Source: Streptomyces anulatus
GTDB taxonomy: Bacteria; Actinomycetota; Actinomycetes; Streptomycetales; Streptomycetaceae
Direction of reading: 5' to 3'
NCBI RefSeq assembly: GCF_000721175.1
Contig: NZ_JOEZ01000007.1
Span: forward strand, 310,001 to 374,000
Length of the DNA: 64,000 nucleotides
How positions within the stretch are numbered: the first letter of the stretch is position 1; each line of letters opens with the position of its first letter. The position numbers and the translations under genes were made by a program. Positions 50,272 to 57,925 of this stretch are shown here, in pieces. The notes beneath the pieces were generated by a model that saw nothing but the letters and a program-made list of their open reading frames with translations, ran no database searches and was not told the DNA's origin.

Positions 50272-53200
50272 GTGGACGAGTCAAGATTGCGAGCACCGGT
50301 GCAGAAGAAGCGGCCGCGGAGCAAGGGCACGACGCGCGACGGTTCCGGGGCGACGCCTCCGGCATCCGGCGCGGACAAGCGGACCGTGCGGGTACGCAGC
50401 CGACTGGTCGCCGGTGTCGCGGTCGTCGGCGTCATCGTCCTGGCCGCGGGCGCTCCCGCCGTGCTCGGGGCCTCCGCCGATCTGAGCGAGTCCCAGCGGC
50501 TGGTCACGCTCGCCGAGCTCAATCAGCAGGCGGTCACCCTCGGGCACTCCCTGGCCGACGAGCGTGACGCGATCACCGCGTACATCGCCGACGGCCGCGA
50601 CGAGGAGGCCGACGACAGCGCCGGCGCGAAGAACCGCACCGCCCGCACCACCCGCGTCGACCAGCAGATCGACGAGATCCACGAGGCGGCCTCCGCCGCC
50701 CTGCGCCGCGACCTCTCGACGGTCGCCTCCCTGCGCCGCGACGCGCTGACCGGCAAGGGCTCGGCCCTGGAGGCGCATCAGGCGTACTCCGACATCATCG
50801 CCAAGCTGCACGGCATCGCCGCCGAACTGGCGGAGAAGACCCCGCCGCGCGCCGCCGACGCCACCCGGGCCCCGCTCACCCTCGGCGGCGCGTCCGAACA
50901 GGCCTCCGCCACCCGCGGGCTCCTGCTCGCCGCGCTCGCCGTGCCGAGCCCCGAGCCGACGGCCCGGACCGACCCCTTCACCGGGCTGCCCGTGCAGACC
51001 CAGGACGAGAGCGACACCCGGGCCGGCCGCGAACGCGACGAGCTGAGCGCCGCCGCCCAGCAGGCCCGCGTCCGGGAGCTGGCCGCGCTCGCCGACTTCG
51101 ACCAGGCGGCGGACCCGGAGGCCCGCGACAAGCTCTCCGCCACCGTCACCGGACCCGAGGTGAACGACGCGGAGAAGTACCTCACCCGCCTCACCGACCG
51201 CCCCGAGCTGTCGGAGGCGGAGCGCCGGACCAGCCCCAGGAAGCTGGAGGCGGCGCTCTCCGCCCGCGTCGACCGGATGCGCAGCGTCGAGTCCGCCCTG
51301 ACCACCGGCCAGGTCCGGGACCTGGAGGGCCTCCGCGACGACGACGTCACCGCCCTCGAACTGAGCATCGCCCTGCTCGGCGGCTGCTTCCTGCTCGCCG
51401 TCGGCGTCTCCACCGCCGTCGCCCGCACCCTCACCCAGCCGCTCGCCGTCCTGCGCATCGGCGCCGCGCGCCTCGCCGAGGACCCCGAGAACGCCGAGCC
51501 GGTCCGCTACACCGGCCGTAACGACGAGTTCGCCCAGGTCGTACGGTCGATGAACACCCTGCACGGCAGGCTCACCACCCTGCACCAGGACTACACCGGA
51601 CGCTTCGACGGCCTCACCGGCGAACGGTCCAAGCTGATCGCGGGCCGCGAGACCCTCGTCGCCGAGCGGGCCGAACTCCGGACCCGGGCCGCCGAGCTGG
51701 CCACGCAGCTGGAGCAGCTGAAGGGCACGGTCGACCACACCTTCGTCAACCTCTCCCTGCGCACCCTCGGACTGATCGAGCGGCAGCTCGGCGTCATCGA
51801 GGGCCTGGAGGAGCGCGAGCAGGACCCGGAGCGCCTGGCGACCCTGTTCAAGCTCGACCACATGGCCACGGTCATGCGCCGCCACAGCGAGAACATGCTC
51901 GTCCTCGCGGGCGCCGAGCACGGCCACGGCCACGCCGGGCCGATCCCACTGGTCGACGTGGCGCGCGCGGCCGTCAGCGAGATCGAGCGGTACGAGCGGG
52001 TGACCATCCAGTCCCTGCCGCCGCACGCCCAGATCGCCGGGTTCGCCGCCGACGACCTCAGCCACCTCCTCGCCGAACTCCTGGAGAACGCGACCTCCTT
52101 CTCGCCGCCCGACTCCCATGTCGAGCTGTCCGGCTGGCTGCTGGAGAGCGGCGAGGTGATGCTCTCCGTGTCGGACGAGGGCATCGGCATGTCGACGGTC
52201 CGGATGGGCGAACTCAATGCCAGGCTGGCCGACCCGGGCTCGTTCGAGCCGAAGGAGCGGCACACCGACGTGACCGGGGCCGGACTCGGCCTCCAGGTCA
52301 CGTCGCTGCTGGCCGCCCGGCACGGAGTGCGGGTCCAGCTGCGCGAGCAGAAGGGGAGTGGTGTGACGGCCGTCGTCGTCCTGCCGGAAGCCCTGCTGCC
52401 CAACTCGCTGCCCGCCGCCTCGCCGCCCGCCGTGCAGCTGCCCGGTGACGCGCCCACGCTCAACCTGCCGGGCTCGGTCGCGGAGGCCAACTCCAACGCC
52501 CTGCCGAGCCGTTCATCGCTCCCGCCCAGGGACGCCGAGCCAGGGACGCCCGCCGACGCCGCCGAGCCGACGCCGACGCCGGAATCGGCTCCGGAGCCCG
52601 AGCCGACGTCAGCGGCCGACGCGGTCGCCGAGCCGGTCACCGAGGCGGCCGCGGACCTCGACGCGGAGAACGCCTCCGATCCGGCCGTCGAGCCCCTGCC
52701 CGCCGTGGACCCCATGATCGCCGCCGCCGAGCGGACGATCCGCGAGAACGCCGCCGCCGAGAGCGCCGCCCGCGACGAGAGCCCGGAAGCCAGCGCCGTA
52801 CCGCAGCAGGAGCAGGAGCAAGAGCAGGAGCAGGACGCGCAGGAGCCGTTCACGGAAGCCGAAGTGGCCGAAGAGGCCGAGGCCGGGTCGGACTCCGAGA
52901 TCACCCTGCAGGTCCGGCTGCCGAAGCCCCCGTCGGACCCCGCGGCCCCGGAGAGCGCAGCCCCGGCGACCACCGGCCCGTACGCGATCGGCCCCGACCG
53001 CCACGAGCGCCCGGCCGAGTCCGGCCCGGGGGACCAGGACCCGGACGGGCCCGCCTTCCACCCCGTGCCCCACGCCGAGGCCGCCGCCGGCACCGCGCCC
53101 GCCGACACCGTCCCCGGCCCCCGCCGCCCCGAGGCCGGGCGGATCACCGACAAGGGGCTGCCGAAGCGCACCCCGAAGGTGGTCCGGCCCGACTCGACCC

Positions 53201-53514
53201 CCGCCCCCGGACGCACCGGCAGCCTGGACCGGGACGCACTGCGCCGCAGGCTCGGCAGCTTCCACCAGGCGGCGAAGGAGGGGCGGCGCGACGTCGAGGC
53301 GGAGATCGCCGAGACCGGCGGCATCGCCCTCGCCGACCTCGGGGGCGTACCCACCGACCGCACCGGGCACCAGAGCACCACCGCACCCACCACGGGCACC
53401 GCAGAGGCAGAGGACGCACGGAACGCAAGGACCGCACAGGCCCCCGAGACCGGTGCCCGGGCGGATGGCCGGAACGAAGAGACGGGGGACACAGTCGAGG
53501 AGGCACGCAGTTGA
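50272..53514 (+). CDS. cvnA: Conservon sensor kinase-like protein (nitrate-sensing-type domain)
   Basis: A 1080-residue membrane protein. A basic tail leads to a first helix (RLVAGVAVVGVIVLAAGAPA), then a roughly 300-residue outer domain of NIT type (LNQQAVTLGHSLADERDAIT), a second helix (LELSIALLGGCFLLAVGVST), HAMP, a helical H region (LATLFKLDHMATVMRRHSEN) and the ATPase domain with LLAELLENATSFSPPDSHVE and VSDEGIGMST. The C-terminal third (from about residue 720) is disordered, rich in Pro, Ala and Glu, with a QEQEQEQEQ run. It senses and scaffolds for the small proteins CvnB-D. The GTG at 50272 is the longest start; its ribosome-binding site is weak, so a start nearer 50299 is possible. 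Confidence 0.92.
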   Translation: MDESRLRAPVQKKRPRSKGTTRDGSGATPPASGADKRTVRVRSRLVAGVAVVGVIVLAAGAPAVLGASADLSESQRLVTLAELNQQAVTLGHSLADERDAITAYIADGRDEEADDSAGAKNRTARTTRVDQQIDEIHEAASAALRRDLSTVASLRRDALTGKGSALEAHQAYSDIIAKLHGIAAELAEKTPPRAADATRAPLTLGGASEQASATRGLLLAALAVPSPEPTARTDPFTGLPVQTQDESDTRAGRERDELSAAAQQARVRELAALADFDQAADPEARDKLSATVTGPEVNDAEKYLTRLTDRPELSEAERRTSPRKLEAALSARVDRMRSVESALTTGQVRDLEGLRDDDVTALELSIALLGGCFLLAVGVSTAVARTLTQPLAVLRIGAARLAEDPENAEPVRYTGRNDEFAQVVRSMNTLHGRLTTLHQDYTGRFDGLTGERSKLIAGRETLVAERAELRTRAAELATQLEQLKGTVDHTFVNLSLRTLGLIERQLGVIEGLEEREQDPERLATLFKLDHMATVMRRHSENMLVLAGAEHGHGHAGPIPLVDVARAAVSEIERYERVTIQSLPPHAQIAGFAADDLSHLLAELLENATSFSPPDSHVELSGWLLESGEVMLSVSDEGIGMSTVRMGELNARLADPGSFEPKERHTDVTGAGLGLQVTSLLAARHGVRVQLREQKGSGVTAVVVLPEALLPNSLPAASPPAVQLPGDAPTLNLPGSVAEANSNALPSRSSLPPRDAEPGTPADAAEPTPTPESAPEPEPTSAADAVAEPVTEAAADLDAENASDPAVEPLPAVDPMIAAAERTIRENAAAESAARDESPEASAVPQQEQEQEQEQDAQEPFTEAEVAEEAEAGSDSEITLQVRLPKPPSDPAAPESAAPATTGPYAIGPDRHERPAESGPGDQDPDGPAFHPVPHAEAAAGTAPADTVPGPRRPEAGRITDKGLPKRTPKVVRPDSTPAPGRTGSLDRDALRRRLGSFHQAAKEGRRDVEAEIAETGGIALADLGGVPTDRTGHQSTTAPTTGTAEAEDARNARTAQAPETGARADGRNEETGDTVEEARS

Positions 53515-54002
53515 CTGCGCCCAGCACATTCGGGCTGAGCACCGAGGCCCGGAACCTTCACTGGTTGCTGAGCAATCTCGTGGAGGAGGTGCCAGGGGTC
53601 CACTCGGTCACCGTCGTCTCGTCCGACGGCCTGATGCTGCTCTCCTCCGACCCCGGTCACCTGACCGCGAAGGCGGCCGCACCGGCCGCCGGGACGTCGG
53701 ACGGGCCCAAGGGGTCCAGCGCCGACCTGGCCACGATCGTCTCCGGCATCGGTTCGCTGACCGTCGGAGCCGCGAAGCTGATGGACGGCGGCGGCGTCAA
53801 ACAGACGATGGTCGCCATGGAAGAGGGCAGCGTCTTCGTCATGTCGATCAGCGACGGCTCCCTCCTCGGCGTCCATGCCACCCCGGACTGCGACATGAGC
53901 GTCGTCGCGTACCACATGGCCCTCTTCGTCGGCCGGGCCGGACACGTACTCACCCCCGAACTCCGCAGCGAGCTGCGCACATCGTTGGAGAGCGCCCAGT
54001 GA
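53511..54002 (+). CDS. cvnB: Conservon roadblock/LC7 domain protein
   Basis: A 163-residue roadblock/LC7-family protein: LSTEARNLHWLLSNLVEEVP, then GVHSVTVVSSDGLMLLSSDP, and MEEGSVFVMSISDGSLLGVH. It is thought to act as the GTPase-activating-like or scaffolding partner of the CvnD GTPase. It begins with TTG (TTGA overlap with the cvnA stop) preceded by GGAGG, an unusual start codon that may set a lower yield. It overlaps cvnC by 4 bp. Confidence 0.93.
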   Translation: MTAPSTFGLSTEARNLHWLLSNLVEEVPGVHSVTVVSSDGLMLLSSDPGHLTAKAAAPAAGTSDGPKGSSADLATIVSGIGSLTVGAAKLMDGGGVKQTMVAMEEGSVFVMSISDGSLLGVHATPDCDMSVVAYHMALFVGRAGHVLTPELRSELRTSLESAQ

Positions 54003-54415
54003 CCACCGCCGCCGCAGAACCCGCCCCCCGGCTCCCCGTCCGCGGGGCCGACAAGCGCCCCGCCCGGGTCCGCCCGTACTCCCTCACCGGCGGCCGCACC
54101 CGGTTCGGGCACGTCCTGCTCGTCGAGACGTTCGTCGCGGCCCTCGAAGCACCCGACGAGCGCCGCGAGCTCACGAACGGCAACCTCGCATCGCGGGTCA
54201 TGCCGGAGCTCCGGGCCATCGTCGAACTCTGCCGCCGGATGCGTACGGTCGCGGAGATCTCGGCCCTGTTGCAGATGCCGCTCGGAGTCGTCCGGGTGCT
54301 GCTCAGCGACCTGGCCGACCAAGGAAAGATCCGCGTGTACGGGACCGGTCACGGCACCGGCCAGCCCGACCGCGCACTGCTCGAAAGGGTGCTCAATGGA
54401 CTCCGCCGTCTCTGA
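53999..54415 (+). CDS. cvnC: Conservon DUF742 protein
   Basis: A 138-residue DUF742 protein with the family's RVRPYSLTGGRTRFGHVLLV start, LPELRAIVELC-like helix (MPELRAIVELCRRMRTVAEI) and the C-terminal winged helix-like SALLQMPLGVVRVLLSDLAD. Its role is unknown; it interacts with the other Cvn proteins at the membrane. The GTG start overlaps cvnB by 4 bp, and the last 20 bp overlap cvnD. Confidence 0.93.
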   Translation: MTTAAAEPAPRLPVRGADKRPARVRPYSLTGGRTRFGHVLLVETFVAALEAPDERRELTNGNLASRVMPELRAIVELCRRMRTVAEISALLQMPLGVVRVLLSDLADQGKIRVYGTGHGTGQPDRALLERVLNGLRRL

Positions 54416-55046
54416 GGTGCCGCTCTTCGCCCCGCGCCAGCCGGGGCCCCGCGCACAGGCCGAGGAGTCTCCCCAGGCCTGGCAGCTGGACCACACCCGG
54501 GCACCCACCGCCACCAAGATCGTGGTGGCGGGCGGCTTCGGCGTCGGCAAGACGACGTTCGTCGGATCGGTCTCCGAGATCACGCCGCTGCAGACCGAAG
54601 CGCTGATGACCCAGGCCAGCGAGGAGACCGACGACCTCACCGCGACGCCCGACAAGACCACCACCACCGTGGCCATGGACTTCGGCCGGCTCACGCTCGA
54701 GGACGACCTCGTCCTGTACGTCTTCGGCACGCCGGGCCAGCAGCGCTTCTGGTTCATGTGGGACGACCTGGTGCGTGGGGCGATCGGCGCGGTCGTCCTC
54801 GCCGACACCCGGCGGCTGGAGGACTGCTTCCCGGCGCTCGACTACTTCGAGAGCTGCGGGCTGCCGTACATCGTGGCGGTCAACCACTTCGAGGGGACAC
54901 CCGGTTACGAGGCGGAGGACGTCAGGGAGGCCCTGACCGTACCGCCGCAGGTGCCGATAGTGATCATGGATGCGCGTAACAGGATCACCGTCGTCGAGTC
55001 GCTGCTGGCCCTGGTGGGCCACGCCCTCGACGCCACCCCCGCCTAG
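54396..55046 (+). CDS. cvnD: Conservon small GTP-binding protein
   Basis: A 216-residue Ras-like GTPase. P-loop KIVVAGGFGVGKTTFVGSVS (G1), the switch region with TTTTVAMDFGRLTL (G2), VLYVFGTPGQQRFWFMW (G3, FGTPGQ in place of D-x-x-G), and IVAVNHFEGTPGYEAEDVRE (G4, NHFE in place of NKxD). The unusual G3 and G4 are the norm for CvnD. It completes the four-gene conservon. Its stop TAG (55044-55046) is the first part of the CTAG duplication made by the inserted MITE, so the element lies directly after the gene. Confidence 0.95.
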   Translation: MDSAVSEVPLFAPRQPGPRAQAEESPQAWQLDHTRAPTATKIVVAGGFGVGKTTFVGSVSEITPLQTEALMTQASEETDDLTATPDKTTTTVAMDFGRLTLEDDLVLYVFGTPGQQRFWFMWDDLVRGAIGAVVLADTRRLEDCFPALDYFESCGLPYIVAVNHFEGTPGYEAEDVREALTVPPQVPIVIMDARNRITVVESLLALVGHALDATPA

Positions 55047-55114
55047 GGCGTGTTTCGAAAGTCCCGCCTGCCCGCCCTCCGGGCGGACGGCGCTACTTTC
55101 GAAACACGCCCTAG
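55043..55114. mobile_element. 64-bp MITE with CTAG target duplication (IS5-type)
   Basis: The element body is 55047-55110: terminal inverted repeats GGCGTGTTTCGAAAGT and ACTTTCGAAACACGCC, perfect over 16 bp, flank a GC-rich inner hairpin. It is bordered by CTAG at 55043-55046 and 55111-55114, a 4-bp duplication of the YTAR type made by IS5-family transposases. There is no coding capacity. The insertion used the CTAG that contains the cvnD stop codon, so the stop was kept. On RNA the whole element forms one long hairpin between cvnD and the monooxygenase. Confidence 0.8.
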
Positions 55115-55147
55115 TTCGCCTCGAATCAGAGACAACGGAGAGCCGCG

Positions 55148-56383
55148 ATGCGGAAGATACTCATAGTCGGAGCCGGCCAGTCGGGGCTCCAGCTGGCCCT
55201 GGGACTGCAGTCCAGAGGCTACGAAGTCACCCTGATGTCCAACCGCACCGCCGACGAGATCCGCACCGGCCGGGTCATGTCGACGCAGTGCATGTTCCAC
55301 ACCGCGCTCCAGTACGAGCGGGACTACCAGCTGAACTTCTGGGAGTCCCAGGCCCCGAAGATCGAGGGCCTCGGCCTCTCCGTCGCCGCCCCCGACTCCT
55401 CCCGCGCCATCGACTGGGTCGGCAGGCTGGACGGCTTCGCCCAGTCCGTCGACCAGCGCGTGAAGATGGCCGGCTGGATGGAGACCTTCGCCCAGCGCGG
55501 CGGCCAGCTGGTCATCCACGGGGCGGCCGTCTCCGACCTGGACTACTTCTCCCGCACCTACGACCTGGTGATGGTCTCGGCCGGCAAGGGCGAGCTGGTC
55601 TCCATGTTCGGCCGGGACGCGGCCCGTTCGCCGTTCGACGCCCCGCAGCGCGCGCTGGCCGTGGCGTACGTCCACGGCATGGGCCCCCGCCCCGAGCACC
55701 CGGAGTTCGACGCGGTCCGCTGCAACCTGGTCCCGGGTGTCGGCGAACTGTTCGTGATGCCGACGCTCACCACCAGCGGCCGCGCCGACATCCTCTTCTG
55801 GGAAGGCGTCCCGGGCGGCCCGCTGGACGCCTTCCAGGGCATCAAGGACCCCTCCGAGCACCTTGCGAAGACGCTGGAGCTCATGGAGAAGTTCACGCCG
55901 TGGGAGTACGCCCGCGCCACCAAGGTCGAGCTGACCGACGCCAACGGCACCCTCGCCGGCCGCTACGCCCCCACGGTCCGCAAGCCGATCGGCCGGCTGC
56001 CCGGCGGCGGCCTGGTCCTCGGCGTCGCGGACGTCGTCGTGGCCAACGACCCGATCACCGGTCAGGGCTCCAACTCGGCCTCCAAGTGCGCGAACGCGTA
56101 CCTCGACTCGATCATCGAGCACGGCGGGAAGGAGTTCGACGCGGCGTGGATGCAGTCCACGTTCGACCGTTACTGGGAGACCGCGCAGCACGTCACGAAG
56201 TGGACCAACGCGATGCTCGGCGCCCCGCCGGAGCACGTGCTGAACCTGATCGGCGCGGCCGGCCGGCTCCAGCCGGTCGCGGACCGCTTCGCCAACGGGT
56301 TCAACGACCCGGCGGACTTCGAGAACTTCTTCTTCGAGCCGGAGAAGACGAACGCGTACCTGGCCTCGGTCTCCGGCGCCTGA
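55148..56383 (+). CDS. Styrene/indole monooxygenase-type flavin monooxygenase
   Basis: A 411-residue FAD-dependent monooxygenase of the StyA group. It starts with the FAD motif RKILIVGAGQSGLQLALGLQ (GxGxxG), has a second glycine-rich part with GGGLVLGVADVVVANDPITG, where GVADVxxANDPxxG is the ribose-binding region, and a long C-terminal helical end typical of StyA. It would epoxidise a small aromatic compound with a separate flavin reductase; none is nearby. CGGAGA lies ahead of the ATG. It follows the conservon in the same direction across the MITE, so it may be controlled by the conservon or cut off from it by the element. Confidence 0.9.
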   Translation: MRKILIVGAGQSGLQLALGLQSRGYEVTLMSNRTADEIRTGRVMSTQCMFHTALQYERDYQLNFWESQAPKIEGLGLSVAAPDSSRAIDWVGRLDGFAQSVDQRVKMAGWMETFAQRGGQLVIHGAAVSDLDYFSRTYDLVMVSAGKGELVSMFGRDAARSPFDAPQRALAVAYVHGMGPRPEHPEFDAVRCNLVPGVGELFVMPTLTTSGRADILFWEGVPGGPLDAFQGIKDPSEHLAKTLELMEKFTPWEYARATKVELTDANGTLAGRYAPTVRKPIGRLPGGGLVLGVADVVVANDPITGQGSNSASKCANAYLDSIIEHGGKEFDAAWMQSTFDRYWETAQHVTKWTNAMLGAPPEHVLNLIGAAGRLQPVADRFANGFNDPADFENFFFEPEKTNAYLASVSGA

Positions 56384-56398
56384 GCGCCCCGCCCACCG

Positions 56399-56439
56399 CT
56401 TCGGCGGCCGGACCCGCACCGCCGGTCCGGCCGCCGAAG
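56399..56439. terminator. 16-bp perfect stem hairpin, bidirectional terminator
   Basis: CTTCGGCGGCCGGACC (56399-56414) and GGTCCGGCCGCCGAAG (56424-56439) pair perfectly around a 9-nt loop. It lies between the convergent monooxygenase and NlpC/P60 genes. Confidence 0.85.
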
Positions 56440-56454
56440 TCCTTCCGTAGCGGT

Positions 56455-57765
56455 CTACGGGGTGGCGTCCGGGGCCGCTTCCGTGCCGTACCCGGTGTCC
56501 GCGCCGTCACGTGCGCCCTCGGGCAGCTCCGGGAGCTCGTACGTGGACAGGGGGGTGCCGCCCGGGTCGGGGCGGACGGCCCCCAGCAGCGGGTTCGACG
56601 CCAGCGGTGAGACCTTGACCTTCGTGCCGGGGCGGGGCGCCTGCACCACCAGGCCGTTGCCGATGTACAGCGCCACGTGGGTCGCCTTCGGGAAGTAGAC
56701 CACCAGGTCCCCGGGGCGCAGTGCGGAGACCGGCACCTTCGGGAGCTGCTTCCACTGTTCCTGCGAGGTGCGCGGGATCGCCCGCCCCGCCGCCGACCAG
56801 GCCTGGGACGTGAGCCCGGAGCAGTCGAAGGAACCGGGGCCCTCGGCCCCCCACACGTACGGCTTGCCGATCTGCCGGACCGCGTACGCGACGGCGTCGC
56901 CGCCCCGGCGGGTGGGCGGCCGGGTGGAGCTGAGCGCTCCGGAGGCCACCAGCTCGCGCTGGGCCTTGTCCACGCCCTGCTGTTCGAGACCGGCGAGCTG
57001 GGCCATCTGCTCCTCGGAGAGCGTGGCCAGCAGCCCCTCGACCTCCTTGAGCCTGCCGCGCACGGTGTCGCGCTGCTTCCTCTGCCGGTCGGCCAGCTTC
57101 TTCTGCTGGTCCAGCGCCTTGCGGGAGGCGGCGGCCAGGGTGTCGGCCCGCCGGGCGGCGTCGGTCAGCCGCTCCACCGTCGCCGCCCGGTTCGCGGCCA
57201 GCCGCCCCACGACATGGCTCTGGTCCAGGGCGCGCAGCGGGTCGCGGGCCAGCAGCAGCCGGAGGTACGCGGAGAACTCGGTATGCCCCTGGTACTGCTC
57301 CCGGGCCAGCCGGCCGGCGTCTCCGCGGCTGAGCTCCAGCGCGGCCCGCGCCTTCGCCAGGTCCGCGTTCACCTTCTTCACCTGCGCGGTCCGCTGCTTC
57401 AGCTTCTCGGCGGTGGCGTTGTAGGTCTCGCTCGCCTCCTCCGCCGCCTGGTAGCGGGTCTGCAGCTCGCGCAGCAGGGTGACGACGCTCCTGGGCGCCT
57501 CGGGCGCACCGAGGGCGGTCTCGGCGTCGACCTCCGGCGCATCGGTCTCGCCGGCGCCCTCCTCCGCGTCCTCCGCGTCCTCCGCGTCCTCCGTGTCCTC
57601 CGTGTCCTCCGTGTCCGTGCCGGCCGTCCCCCCGGCCTCCTCGGCGAGCGGTACGGATTCCTCGGACGGTACGGGGCCCGGCTCGGCCGACGCGGCCGTG
57701 GGGGAGACCGTGAGCGCCGCGGCCAGCACGGTCGTCCACACCGCGCGCAGGAGTCCGCCTGACAC
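56455..57765 (-). CDS. NlpC/P60 cell-wall hydrolase with coiled coil
   Basis: A 436-residue secreted hydrolase. Residues 1-27 are a signal peptide (AVWTTVLAAALTVSPTAASA). An acidic repeat follows (TEDTEDTEDAEDAEDAEE, about 50-70), then a coiled coil from about 105 to 280 (KLKQRTAQVKKVNADLAKAR and similar), which resembles RipA/CwlO-type regulators of hydrolases. The NlpC/P60 domain has the catalytic Cys in GPGSFDCSGLTSQAWSAAGR, the His in FPKATHVALYIG and a terminal polar residue. It cuts peptide cross-links of peptidoglycan. GTG 57765 has GGAGG seven bases upstream. Confidence 0.92.
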   Translation of the reverse strand: MSGGLLRAVWTTVLAAALTVSPTAASAEPGPVPSEESVPLAEEAGGTAGTDTEDTEDTEDAEDAEDAEEGAGETDAPEVDAETALGAPEAPRSVVTLLRELQTRYQAAEEASETYNATAEKLKQRTAQVKKVNADLAKARAALELSRGDAGRLAREQYQGHTEFSAYLRLLLARDPLRALDQSHVVGRLAANRAATVERLTDAARRADTLAAASRKALDQQKKLADRQRKQRDTVRGRLKEVEGLLATLSEEQMAQLAGLEQQGVDKAQRELVASGALSSTRPPTRRGGDAVAYAVRQIGKPYVWGAEGPGSFDCSGLTSQAWSAAGRAIPRTSQEQWKQLPKVPVSALRPGDLVVYFPKATHVALYIGNGLVVQAPRPGTKVKVSPLASNPLLGAVRPDPGGTPLSTYELPELPEGARDGADTGYGTEAAPDATP

Positions 57766-57873
57766 GACATCACCTCCGTGACGGAGACGCAGCCCGGCAA
57801 CGGGCTCGTCCATAAATGGGCGAATCCGTTAATCAGGTCACTCGATGTCAGGTGACGCAAGCACCGCGCGGCG

Positions 57874-57901
57874 CGCCGTCCAGGAGATCCCCTGGACGGC
57901 G
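57874..57901 (-). terminator. 11-bp stem hairpin after the pseudokinase gene
   Basis: CGCCGTCCAGG (57874-57884) and CCTGGACGGCG (57891-57901) pair perfectly around a 6-nt loop, 25 bp past the stop codon of the minus-strand gene. Confidence 0.75.
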
Positions 57902-57925
57902 GCGGCGGTGGAGGGGCCTGGGGCC

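Noticed and set aside
57550..57610. Repeat array in the NlpC/P60 gene as a separate genetic element
   Set aside because: It is a low-complexity acidic coding repeat (TED/AED triplets) inside an intact gene.
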